Positions 51,950 to 62,189 of a stretch of 64,000 nt of DNA are shown here, in pieces. The stretch is from Berberis thunbergii (taxonomy: Eukaryota; Streptophyta; Magnoliopsida; Ranunculales; Berberidaceae), in contig QNQO01000802.1 in assembly GCA_003290165.1 (NCBI GenBank), forward strand, positions 372,001-436,000. Direction: 5' to 3'. Below the pieces are notes generated by a model. That model ran no database searches. It worked only from the letters and a program-made list of their open reading frames with translations, and was not told the DNA's origin. The position numbers and the translations under genes are program-made. Numbering within the stretch: the stretch's first letter is position 1; each line of letters opens with the position of its first letter.

Positions 51950-53370
51950 ACAAAAAAATCATGCATGCTTATCAAACTAGCTTCCATACATATTTTCCCA
52001 ATAGTTTCATTTTAAAAAAAAATCAAGCATAAGAACTAGAAGAAAGAAAGTACATCATAGAGATTCAGAGTTGATCAATATAACATGAGTTATGAAAAAG
52101 CAAACAAATAAGCAATAAACTGACGGCAAACTCATTACTCCAGATTTGCACATGAGACTTGTTTGGATGTCCCTCATGGTGACTTCAATTGAAATGCAAC
52201 CCAATGGAGGGAATTTAAACATAATCGTTCTTCAGAGTGGATCCGACAATATGAACTGCTAAAGGCCCATTGATGTAAAAGTCAGGGTGAATAATTTTGA
52301 CACCATTGATAGTGTAGTTGAGCATTGAATTGTTGGTGAACCACATAGACCATAATGAAAGAATTTCAGTGGCTTATATACACATACAATAATCATTGCA
52401 AGAAAAAACCACTTATTTCTGAATGATTTCTAACAGTTCATTCGAAATCATGACTATGTTCATGAATTTCCACACATAATTGCATCGAACACGTTTTTTT
52501 TTTTTTTTCATCAAACACCTTCAATACTAAATCACACAAACCAAAATGAACCAAGAAAAAACTGAAATCCATTTCCTATGCTTACAAGCTAAGCTGAAGA
52601 ACCCCATTGAAGAACTAAGAGAACAACTTCATAATTTGCATCTAAGACTCATCAGTAGATTACTTCAGTGATCTTCAGCAAACCAACCCCATCAATTGTT
52701 TCGCCGATTCCAGTTAAATCCGACCCAAAACCATGAAAATATCCAAACAAGCAAGAAGAATCGAAACTTATTTGAGAGGATGAATGTAAACTCATCAGTT
52801 GAACTTTGCTTATTGGAGCTGTCATTTTGATTCTTCTGGTTATCGGACTCAATGGGGTCGGCTGGAACTAGCCCAGAAGACCACCCATCTACGGCACCAG
52901 AGAGATTCTTCGGATTGTGTGGGGAAGATTGTGTGGAGTCATTGTTGGTGTTCTTGAGAGTTGAATTGTTGGCAATGAAGATGGTTTGCAAGGTCATTGA
53001 TGGGAGAGTGTTGAGAATGATGAAGAACTGAAAGAGGAGGAGGAGAAGGTTTGCCATTAGAGAGGGAGATGGTGAGAGCTCTGTTTTTGGGAGTGAGAGA
53101 GATAGAGATAGCTCGGTTTTTTGCTCTGTTCTGGGGAGTGAGAGAGACAAAGAGAGCTCTGTTTCTTAAAGTAATTATATAGACATTGAGAGATGAAGAG
53201 AGATTGTGTTTTGGTTGGAACAGGGGATCCTAACTGAAATAACAAATTCTGGGGGGAAATCTTGAAGTTTGCTGGGTTGTTAGTTGTAGGGCAAACTATT
53301 GGGCCTAGTTTGTTTCTGGCCCAACTAATGCATGTAGGGTGAAAGGCACAAATTAAGGTCATTGGCAGGG
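51950..53370 (-). repeat. Unit P2, inverted copy
   Basis: Read on the minus strand it starts TTATTTCAGTTAGGATCCCC (about 53240), has the AGAGCTCTC leader twice, the ORF at 53057-52692, then GATGGGGTTGG, ATGAGTCTTAGATGC and AATGGGGTTCTTCAGCTTAG, as in the direct units. The arrangement P1 plus, P2 minus makes a large imperfect inverted repeat. Confidence 0.65.
52692..53057 (-). CDS. Putative small secreted or membrane protein, 121 aa (unit P2)
   Basis: ATG 53057 to stop 52692. Residues 1-20 (MANLLLLLFQFFIILNTLPS) look like a signal peptide or anchor. The middle is rich in Ser, Asn and Thr (STLKNTNNDSTQSSPHN, then GWSSGLVPADPIESDNQ). Residues about 95-116 (FFLLVWIFSWFWVGFNW) form a second hydrophobic segment. 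The leader CCCTCTCTA before the ATG is shared with P1 and P4, whose ORFs look like this one with the hydrophilic middle removed. No family recognised. The gene may be real and single-exon; expression is unproven. Confidence 0.45.
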   Translation of the reverse strand: MANLLLLLFQFFIILNTLPSMTLQTIFIANNSTLKNTNNDSTQSSPHNPKNLSGAVDGWSSGLVPADPIESDNQKNQNDSSNKQSSTDEFTFILSNKFRFFLLVWIFSWFWVGFNWNRRNN

Positions 53371-53791
53371 GTGGAAAAGACTGGTTAGTGAGTGGTGGTG
53401 GTGATCCAAGGAGTAATAAGCCTGCAACCAATTTCCGGGGGCGGGGACTCGATTGCAACCAATTCGATATTATCGTGCTTTTCCAAGCTTTGAATAATCC
53501 GCATTTCTTTTGTAGTTTCATAGGTGTGTTCTATGGCATTGTCACATAACCCAAAAGTCTTGGTTTTAATCACCAAACTCTCGATTTTAGTTTTTTTTTT
53601 TATTTTTAATTTTTTTAATTTACTGTTTTTGGTCAAAACCAAAATGCGCCTAGCTCTAGCCCTAGCGCCCCCCATGAGTTTCCATGCAGTTTATTGGAGA
53701 TGCCCCTAACTAACTTGAAAGACAATTATATTGAGATTAGAAGTCCACTCTATCAACCCGATCGCTTGATATATGTTAGATATACTTTTTT
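53371..53791. other. No firm feature; minus-strand open frame of unknown meaning
   Basis: A minus-strand open stretch (53675-53385) contains NAIEHTYETTKEMRIIQS, but nothing identifies it. Otherwise AT-rich. Confidence 0.35.
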
Positions 53792-54472
53792 TAGTGTTCT
53801 AAAAATCGCTAGGAGCTGGGCGGGCGGCGAGCAGGTGCCTAGCGCCCAGGGGCCTAGGCGGGTGCCTAGGCGGTCTTAGATTTTGTATTATAACTTTAAT
53901 AATTTACAAAAGTTAAGCATAATACCTTATCAATTACATCCAATTTAATGTCAATATACATATGCAAAATTTAAAAACATGAAAAATTAACAATCGTGAA
54001 CAAAATTTATTAAAACTCAAATGACTGAAGTTGGTCATGATGGGTACTTTATATAAATTTGAATTTGTGTAATCTTTTATTTTTCTTCAAATTGCATGAA
54101 TAACCGTTATGTTTGATAAAATCTACATTAGTAAAATTGGTACCCGGCAGATCCTTTGAGAATTTCATTAAGTAATCATCTTTCGCTACATTTAGACATA
54201 TCATCATCAAAGCCCATTCCCGAGATTTTCTAAAAAAACAATTAAATAGTTTATTTCTAAAAAATAGGAAAGAAAAATAAAATAAGAACACAATCAACCT
54301 TATTAAAAAAAATTAAAAAATTAAAAAAAAAAATCTCTCAGACCGCCTAGAGTCCGCCTAGACCCCGCCTACCCCGCCCAGACCCGCCTAGACCCGCCCA
54401 GACTGCCCGCCCAGGCATTAATCTGGGCGGTTTTCCACCTAGGCGCCGCCTAGACCGATTTTTAAAACACTA
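53792..54472. mobile_element. hAT-like non-autonomous element with GC-rich inverted ends
   Basis: Ends TAGTGTTCTAAAAATCG and the inverse of TAGTGTTTTAAAAATCG pair with one mismatch over 17 bp. Inside both ends are long GC-rich, mutually inverted blocks made of CTAGGCG, GGGCGG and CCGCCTAG motifs (about 53810-53875 and 54338-54450). The flanks ACTTTTTT and AATTTTTC suggest a decayed 8-bp TSD. The 460-bp centre is AT-rich without transposase. Elements with these ends are common in plants and usually assigned to hAT-like MITEs; the superfamily is an inference. Confidence 0.65.
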
Positions 54473-55499
54473 AATTTTTCTGTTTGTTTAAGCTTTTAGA
54501 GGAGATGTCAGTTAAGTATAGTATATTATATTCTAACTCTCATTCAAAACGAGTATTGAGACTAAGCATAGTTTTGAATGTAGACACGAATGTAACAAGT
54601 CAACCTTCTCCTTTTAAAGAGGCAAAGATAATTGCCTTCTTACTTGGTTTCAGCTCACTAAAAAAAATTGTCATTTACTCAATTTCATATTGCATGTTGA
54701 ACGTTGATATTATGATTTTAGTCATATGAACATCTACTAGCAGAGGCACTCCTGTTGCAAAACCTTGTTATGGCGACTTGGGAGCCAATCATTTATCAAT
54801 TTTCTACTTTTAAGTTTAATTATAAAACTCGTTCCTAAAACTTTAGATCCTCCATTGACAATTTTTTGTTTTTTTCTCCATTGAATGTGCTCTTTTGTTG
54901 TTGAAAGTATCAATATATTAGAAACTAAGGAGGAGAACCCCCTATACATAGTTTTGAATTGTAAATCTAATTTGAGCCATTATACACACTTCATAAAAAA
55001 TCCGCAAGTCCAAATGCATATATACGTAGCTGTTGGGGCGTTTTCTCTTCGCTCTCGTGATGATGCTAGATTTGGATCAATGATTATGGTTATCAATGGG
55101 GTATTAGCTTGGCTGGTGATGATGCTAGATTTGGATCAATGACTATGGTTGTCAATGGGGTATTAGCTTGGCCGGTAAACTTATGATAGATGACATCACA
55201 AATTCAGGGTTCAAACCTTGTCGGTATCTACAAAGTACGATCTCGCACGGCTTTAAAACACGTAGTACTTTGTAGATTCAAACTTGCACATATATAGCAC
55301 ATCCCCTCCCGCACCCGGGCAATGTGGGACTATGATATCCTTTTGTAACTTGCCAACTCTCTTGGGATCCACCCAGACAAACTGAACTTACTTTCTAACA
55401 ATTTTGTTTTAGAAGTTAATCTGAATAAGTACTCATTGCAAAATGGATTCATTGAGGTTTAATGGTGGAGTTGACATGTTTATCTCCTGTTCAAGAACT
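54473..55499. other. Intergenic DNA with one 59-bp tandem duplication
   Basis: No gene is supported. A 59-bp unit (TGATGATGCTAGATTTGG and following) occurs at 55058-55116 and 55117-55175 with three differences or so. The remainder is AT-rich. Confidence 0.5.
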
Positions 55500-55875
55500 C
55501 CCCCAATAGTTTGTTATTACAGTTAGGATCCCCTATTCCAACCAAAACCCACTCTCTTCATCTCTTAATCAACTGATGAGTCTTGGATGCAAATTCGGAA
55601 TTTGTTCTCTTAGTTCTTCAATGGGGTTCTTCAGGGTAGCTTGTATGCTCTTCTTCTTCTTTACCTTCTACTCTACTAGTTAGTCTGGATTGTAGAAGAT
55701 TCTTTCTTCGTTGATGAGTTGATTCAGAGTGTAGAGAAGAACAATTATACAAAGTGTTGGATATAGAGATAATTTGTGCGGATTCGATATCTGTTCATGT
55801 AAATCAAAGCTTTAGAAATGGATCTCAGTCTTTCTTTGTCCATTTTGGTTGGTATGCCTTGCTTATGAATGAAAA
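55500..55875 (+). repeat. Unit P3, left part
   Basis: Starts with AGTTAGGATCCCCTATTCC and keeps GATGAGTCTTGGATGC, ATGGGGTTCTTCAGG, TTGATGAGTTGATTCAGAG and GGATCTCAGTCTTTC, but the small membrane ORF is missing. It is interrupted at GAATGAAAA by the chromovirus and continues at 61320. Confidence 0.7.
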
Positions 55876-56344
55876 TGATAGGCCTCCAATACGTTTCACA
55901 CATGCAAGAAGGAAAAAAGATGTAAATGATCGCTGTCATTCAGGGATGCAAGTTAGTTACAAGTGATGGCTTTATTCTAGCTGTCAGTAGAATGCAAAAG
56001 GGTTGTATGTTGAGATGAGGTTAGAAATGCTTCTATAAATAAGAGAAGTATAGGATATAGATATTCATTCATTGATTGTAATAAAAGTGTACATCAGAGC
56101 AATTGCTCTTGGGAGTGTCTGGCCACTTGAATAGCCTTTCTGTAACTTTCCTCACAACCTATCCATATTACATTGTTGCTAATAAATCCCATTTTTACTG
56201 CATTTGTTATTTGTCTATCTTCTGATTCTGAACTACTGCATTTGCAAGTCTTTTGTCTTCCATATCAGAAATCTTGGTCAGTCTTTTTCTGGAATTGAAA
56301 CGGGCTCACCTGCAGAAATACACATTAATCATCAGTTCATATCA
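55876..56344 (+). repeat. 5' LTR of chromovirus
   Basis: 469 bp, TGATAGGCC to GTTCATATCA, near-identical to 60850-61319. Confidence 0.92.
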
Positions 56345-56348
56345 AATT

Positions 56349-56360
56349 TGGTATCAGAGC
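56349..56360 (+). other. PBS of chromovirus
   Basis: TGGTATCAGAGC four bases after the LTR, the initiator-Met tRNA primer site. Confidence 0.92.
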
Positions 56361-56377
56361 ATCGATCTTGAGAGCAA

Positions 56378-57578
56378 ATGGCTGGAAAAGGTGCAACCAC
56401 AAGCACTAATGCAAGAGTTGAAGTAGTAGAAGAAGCGGTAGTTTCTTTGAAGGAAAGTTTTCAAGAAATGAAACAAATGTTAGAACAAATGATGAAGATG
56501 CAACAAGACAACCAAAAAACAACCTCTACAATAGAAAGAACTCAGATTCCTCCAGTTCAGACTCAAACACAGAATCTAAATGGGGAAATGGGAGGTTCTT
56601 CATCACAAGGGTATCAAGGTGATAGAAGACCTAGAAGATTAGAGATGTCAGTCTTTGATGGAACAAACCCTAATGGGTGGATCTTGAAGGCTGAAAGATT
56701 CTTTTCTCTTCAAAGAAATAATAATGAAGAAAGAATTGAGGCAGCCATAATTTCGTTTGAATCAGATGCCCTTCTATGGTATCAGGGGGAGAATAAACGA
56801 AGGTTGATTCTGTTTTGAGAGGAATTAAAAGGGTCTCAAACAATTTAGGGCAAATCAAGAAGGATCTTTGTGTGAACAGTTCCGTGCTCTTCGTCAAGAA
56901 GGAATAGTGGTGGATTATCGATGAAAATTTGTTACATTGGCAGCTCCATTGGAAACAATGACTGAAGATGTATACTTGAGTAAATTCATCAATGGCTTGA
57001 AGCCTTCGATTTGGGTGGAGGTAAGAATGTCAAAACCTGTTCAATTGGGTCGGGCTATGGAACTAGCCTAACGGGTTGAAGAGAAACGGGCTTTGCAAAT
57101 TACAAATCGAATGGGCCAGAGATATAATAACAATTGGGCTTGGGGCGGACAGAAATCAAATGAACAAGGCCCGGTAGGGCATTCCTCAAATCAATTCTCT
57201 AGAGGTTTCGTTAGAGTTTCTGCTAGAGATGGGTTCAACCACCGCCAAACAGGGAACTCGAGAGAGATTGAACGAGCGGCGTTCCAGCGAGGAGACATTC
57301 GTCGCATGACTGATGCCGAATACCAAGCCAAGCGAGAGAAGAGAATTTGTTTCAAGTGTGATGAGAAGTTCTCTCCGGGTCATCTTAAAAGAAAAGAGGT
57401 TAGTGTACTCATTACACAGGAAGAAGGGGATATGGGGAAAGAGTCAGATCAGGAAGAGGAAGAACATAAAGAACTGGAAGTGGCTGAGATTAGCCAGGTT
57501 GTCGAAGTTTCTTTGAGTTCAGTGGTGGGTTTAACATCTCCCAAGACAATGAAGATCAAGGGTGAGATTGAAAATTGA
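56378..57578 (+). pseudogene. Chromovirus gag (broken)
   Basis: ATG 56378 opens a gag with a coiled-coil-like stretch (SLKESFQEMKQMLEQMMKMQ, residues about 28-47). RRLEMSVFDGTNPNGWI and ISFESDALLWYQ are the usual gypsy capsid beginning. A TGA ends it at 56816. The rest continues in another frame, with a TGA at about 56921 and a TAA at about 57068, then 57093-57578 with ERAAFQRGDIRRMTDAEYQA and a zinc-knuckle remnant CFKCDEKFSPGHLKRK, in which the last Cys is lost. Confidence 0.87.
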
Positions 57579-59850
57579 CCAGTAGTGGTGCTAATTGACA
57601 GTGGGGCAACTCACAATTTTCTTTCCAAGAAAGTGGTGGATCAGGCGGAGTTGCCTATTACGGCTACGGGTTGCTATGGTGTAACTATGGGATCTGGTGA
57701 TTCAGTCCAGGGAAGTTGAGTTTGTCGAGGGGTGCGACTTATGTTGCAAGGGATAGAAATAATGGAAGATTTCCTTCGATTGAGTTTGGGCAGTTCAGTT
57801 ATTATTCTAGGAATTCAGTGGTTGGAGACGTTGGGGACTATTTCGGTGAATTGGAAGGAATATAATTTGCACTTCCGAGTAGGCTCTGAAAGTTTCCGTC
57901 TTCAAGGGGATCCTACTTTAGGTAAGAGCTTAGTTTCTTTGAAAACTATGTTACGTACTATCAAGCAAGAAGGACAGGGTTATTTGGTGGAACTGGGGAA
58001 TTTGTCAGTACCAATGGACACAAGTTCTGAGACATCGGAGAAGATTGTGGACATGGTGACGAGATATGATGAAGTCTTCCATATGCCAACAGGGTTGCCA
58101 CTGATCAGAGGTTACGAGCATTCGATTGTGATGTATGAGGGCTCGAGTCCAGTCAATGTGAGGCCTTACCGGTATCCACAGTTTCAGAAGAACGAGATTG
58201 AGAGATTGATAGAGGAGATGTTGGAAGCCGGAATTATACGTCAAAGTGTAAGTCCTTTTTCTAGTCCAGTTTTGTTGGTTAAAAAAAATGGAGGATGGCG
58301 TTTTTGTGTGGACTACTGTGCACTGAATAAACACAAAGTGCCGGATAGGTTTCCAATCCCGATCATCGATGAATTGCTTGACGAACTCCATGGGGCGGAT
58401 GTTTTCTCCAAATTGGATCTTAAAAAAGGCTACCATCAGATTCGGCTTCATGAAGGGGATGAAGCAAAGACTGCATTTCGCACACATAAGGGGCATTGCG
58501 AATTTTTAGTGATGCCCTTTGGGTTGACAAATGCGCCGACGACTTTTCAAGCGTTGATGAACTCCATTTTCCTGCCACATTTGTGTAAATTTGTACTGGT
58601 CTTCTTCGACGACATACTGGTCTATAGTAAGGGGGTTGAAGCGCATTTGGAGCATTTGGGAATAGTGCTGGAATTATTACAGAAGCACAGATTATATGCT
58701 AATAAAATAATGTGAGTTTGGGTGCTTCAAACTGAGTTACTTAGGCCATATCATTTCAGCAAATGGGATTGCGGTGGATCAAACAAAAATCCAAGCCATG
58801 GTAGATTGGCCCACACCGAAGAATATTACGAAATTAAGGGGTTTTTTGGGTCTTACTAGGTATTATCGCAAGTTTATACAAGGGTATAGCAAGATCGCCT
58901 GGCCACTGGTTGCTTTGTTGCGGAAGGATGGGTTTCATTGGCAATCGGAGGCTAAGACTGCTTTTCAGAAATTAAAACAGATTATGACACAAGCTCCAGT
59001 ATTATCTATGCCCAATTTTACGAAGGATTTTGTTGGAGAGACGGATGCTTCGGGGTTTGCAGTAGGTGCGGTTTTGATGCAAAAGCAACGACCGGTGGCT
59101 TACTTCAGTAAGGTGTTGGGACAATGAGCAAGGCTTAAACCCATATACGAAAAGGAGTTAATGGCTATTGTGTTGGCGGTTACAAAGTGGCGAGCTAATT
59201 TGCTTGGAAGGAAATTTGTCGTCCGCACTGATTAGAAGAGTCTGCGTTTCTTATTGGAGCAAAGGGTCATTGGGTCCGATTATCAGAAGTGGGTGAGTAA
59301 GTTGTTAGGATATCGATTTGAAATACAACATCGGTCAGGAGCTTCAAATATGGCTGCAGATGCATTGTCACGGATCTCTGTTCCTCCATCTTGCTCTCAC
59401 ATGACTTTACCAACATGCAGGGATTGGTCTACATTGCAGTCAGAGATCACAGGTGATTCAGAAATTGCTCAATTGACACAGAAAATGTTGCAAGGGACAG
59501 GCCATCCTGGATATCACCTTGTTCAGAATATGCTCTTTTTTAAAAACAGGTTGGTTATCTCTAGGACCTCTTCTTTCATTCCTACTATCTTCAAGAAGTT
59601 TCATGAATCCAGCATTGGGGGGCATTCTGGGGAAACGAAGACTTATCAGAGGATAGCAAAAGAGCTCTATTGGGTGGGTATGAAATTGGATATCAGAAAG
59701 AGGGTCAGTGAATGCGAGGTGTGCCAAAGGAATAAAACAATGGCTACGTCTCTTCACCCCATTCCTTTGCCCACCCAAGTTTGGGATGAAGTCACCATGG
59801 ACTTTATCGAAGGATTGCCACGTTCGGTGCATTTGATACTATTTTGGTAG
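57579..59850 (+). pseudogene. Chromovirus protease, RT, RNase H and integrase start (broken)
   Basis: Protease: VVVLIDSGATHNFLSKKVVD (about 57580-57640). RT in the open frame 57732-58715: NVRPYRYPQFQKNEIERLI, SPFSSPVLLVKKNGGWRFCV, DVFSKLDLKKGYHQIRL, VMPFGLTNAPTTFQALMN and FVLVFFDDILVYSKG, where the YxDD box reads FFDD. Frame break at 58713. RNase H 58774-59250: [39 protein letters not shown], and a TAG in the usual DQKSL (59233-59235). Integrase zinc site: HESSIGGHSGETKTYQRIA and CEVCQRNK (59600-59745). Stops at about 59125 and 59848. Confidence 0.9.
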
Positions 59851-60931
59851 TGGTGGATCGGTTAAGTAAGTATGATCACTTTTCTGGGTTAAAACATCCG
59901 TTTACAGCTGAGGGAGTGGCTTTGATATTTTCGAAGGACATCATTCGGCTACATGGCAGTCCCAAGTCTATTATATCTGATAGGGATCGCATCTTTCTCA
60001 GTAAATTCTGGCTCGAGTTATTTTGGTTGCAAGGGACTACTTTGAAGCACAACACGGCCTACCATCCTCAGACTGACGGACAATCAGAGGTGCTCAATAG
60101 GTGTCTTGAAACCTATCTGAGATGTTTTGCTTCAGATAAACCAAGGCAGTGGTCTAAATGGTTAGCCTGGGCTGAATATTGGTATAACACGTCGGTTCAT
60201 TCGGCGACAGGGTACACCCCATTCAAGGTGTTGTATGGCAGGGATCCTCCCCCAATATTGAGGTATGATGTAGGCTCTTCTACTGTTTCTTCAGTGGAGC
60301 AATTACTTCATGTCAGGGATAGTGTTTTGGTGAACCTCAAATCACAACTATTACGGGCTCAGCAGCGCATGAAATTTCAGGCTGACAAGTCCAGACGTGA
60401 TGAGTTTTTGAGATTGGGGATCAGGTATTTCTAAAGATCAGGCCTTATCGACAGAAATCACTAGTATGTCGTTTTAATCATAAGCTTGCCGCCAGATTTT
60501 ATGGACCTTATAAGGTCTTAGCCAAAGTAGGATCAGTCGTGTATCGTTTGGATTTGCCTACAACTTCTAGCATTCATCCTGTGTTTCATATTTCACAATT
60601 GCGGAGAGCCAAAGGAGTTTGTTCCCAGGTTCGTAATTTGCCTCCCCAACTTAGTTATGAAGGTGAGTTAGTAGTGCAACCTGAGTCTCTGTTGGATGTG
60701 TGTCATAAAACTAAGGGTGGGTTGGAGGTTTTGATCAAGTGGCAGGGTTTACCTGCCTTCGAGGCTACATGGGAGGATTTTGACTTATTACAATGTCAAT
60801 TTCCTTCTTTTCACCTTGAGGACAAGGTGCGTCGTTGGGGCGGGGGTATTGATAAGCCTCCAATACGTTTCACATATGCAAGAAGGAAAAAAGATGTAAA
60901 TGTTGGCTGTCATTTAGGGATTGCAAGTTAG
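59844..60931 (+). pseudogene. Chromovirus integrase core and chromodomain (broken)
   Basis: VVVDRLSKYDHFSGLKHPF, IISDRDRIFLSKFWLELFW and HPQTDGQSEVLNRCLETYL give the D-D-E integrase core (59844-60140). The frame is lost near 60434 and resumes at 60539 with VYRLDLPTTSSIHPVFHISQ. The end, CHKTKGGLEVLIKWQGLP followed by EATWEDFDLLQCQFPSFHLE, is a chromodomain, the mark of chromoviruses, which can guide integration to modified chromatin. Confidence 0.9.
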
Positions 60932-61319
60932 TTACAAGTGATGGCTTTATTCTAGCTATCAGTAGAATGCAAAAGGGTTGTATGTTGAGATGAGGTTAGA
61001 AATGCTTCTATTAATACGAGAAGTATAGGATATAGATATTCATTCATTGATTGTAATAAAAGTGTACATCAGAGCAATTGCTCTTGGGAGTGTCTGGCCA
61101 CTCGAATAGCCTTTCTGTAACTTTCCTCACAACCTATCCATAGTACATTGTTGCTAATAAATCCCATTTTTACTGCATTTGTTCTTTGTTTATCTTCTGA
61201 TTCTGAACTACTGCATTTGCAAGTCTTTTGTCTTCCATATCAGAAATCTTGGTCAGTCTTTTTCTGGAATTGAAACAGGCTCACCTGCAGAAATACACAT
61301 TAATCATCAGTTCATATCA
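60850..61319 (+). repeat. 3' LTR of chromovirus
   Basis: 470 bp, TGATAAGCC to GTTCATATCA, following the purine tract. Confidence 0.92.
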
Positions 61320-61324
61320 GAAAA

Positions 61325-62130
61325 GGTGTTTGATGAAATTATGAGTGGAAGGTTCATTTGAACATTTGGCAATTGGCAAGCATGATTTCGAGTAAACTGT
61401 GAGAAACCATTCAGAAATGATGATTTTTCTTGTGATGATTTTGCTTGTATAAGCCGCTGAAATTCCTTCATTATGGTGATCCGTGTTTTCTTGGGAAAAC
61501 ATGCTTTATTTCGCAGAATTTGGTTCCAACAAGATCAAGAGAGGCAAAAGCTGAAAAACTCTTTGTAGTTTTCAAACTAATCAAACGCACACTACTATCA
61601 TAGGTAAGGATATAACAACATTGATTAACTAGCCCAACTTAAATTGATCATATGATGAGAAAACAAATATTCGAAAACATCTGAAAACTGCTCATGAGTT
61701 TCAATGCAACTTAACCAAGCAGATTGATGGACAAGTTTGTGTTTACTTCTTTTGATGAAACTGAACACAGCACAAAAGACGTGTTGCCTTTTTTTATGGT
61801 TGCATTGTTCCCACATTGAACAAATATTGTTCACTAAGCCGCCAAAACTGATACAGAACCACTTGTTCGCTAACACATAAACCACTCGGCAACCTAGTTT
61901 AGCCCATCATACTAAGGTACTTCATTCAGAACACCAATGTTCACCATAATGGTCACGTTATGGAGCTGATCGTCACATTCCTTCAACAACTGTTCTCTAG
62001 AGGCTCACAAATATGAGGATTAATCGGCTTTAATGATGTTGACTGTATTTTACTGCACCATGGAGAAAACAAACCGGAAGCGTATCTCCTGTATTAGTAA
62101 ATATTTCCTACTCTCTGTTGGGTGTCCAGT
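61325..62130 (+). repeat. Unit P3, right part
   Basis: Continues the interrupted unit: GGTGTTTGATGAAATTATGA, AAACATGCTTTATTTCGCAG and ACATTGATTAACTAG, matching P1 at about 50770-51080, then the minus-strand peptide-like segment. No intact ORF. Confidence 0.7.
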
Positions 62131-62189
62131 AGCATCCAATTTCATTTCTTTATTTCTTTGAATCCGAAGAACAATTCTTGCATCTGTTA

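Larger units (their letters stand above)
55876..61319 (+). mobile_element. Ty3/gypsy chromovirus, full-length, TSD GAAAA
   Basis: LTRs 55876-56344 and 60850-61319 (469 and 470 bp, starting TGATA, ending CATATCA) differ at about 14 positions by eye. TSD GAAAA is exact (55871-55875 and 61320-61324). PBS at 56349-56360 and PPT TTGGGGCGGGGG (about 60835) are in place. gag, protease, RT, RNase H and integrase follow in gypsy order, with a C-terminal chromodomain. gag-pol is broken by at least six stops or frameshifts, so it is complete but not autonomous. The empty site is visible in units P1 (about 50337) and P4 (about 63731): GAATGAAAAGGTG. Confidence 0.95.

Noticed and set aside
58005..58496. 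163-aa minus-strand ORF
   Set aside because: Antisense shadow of the chromovirus RT; no domain.
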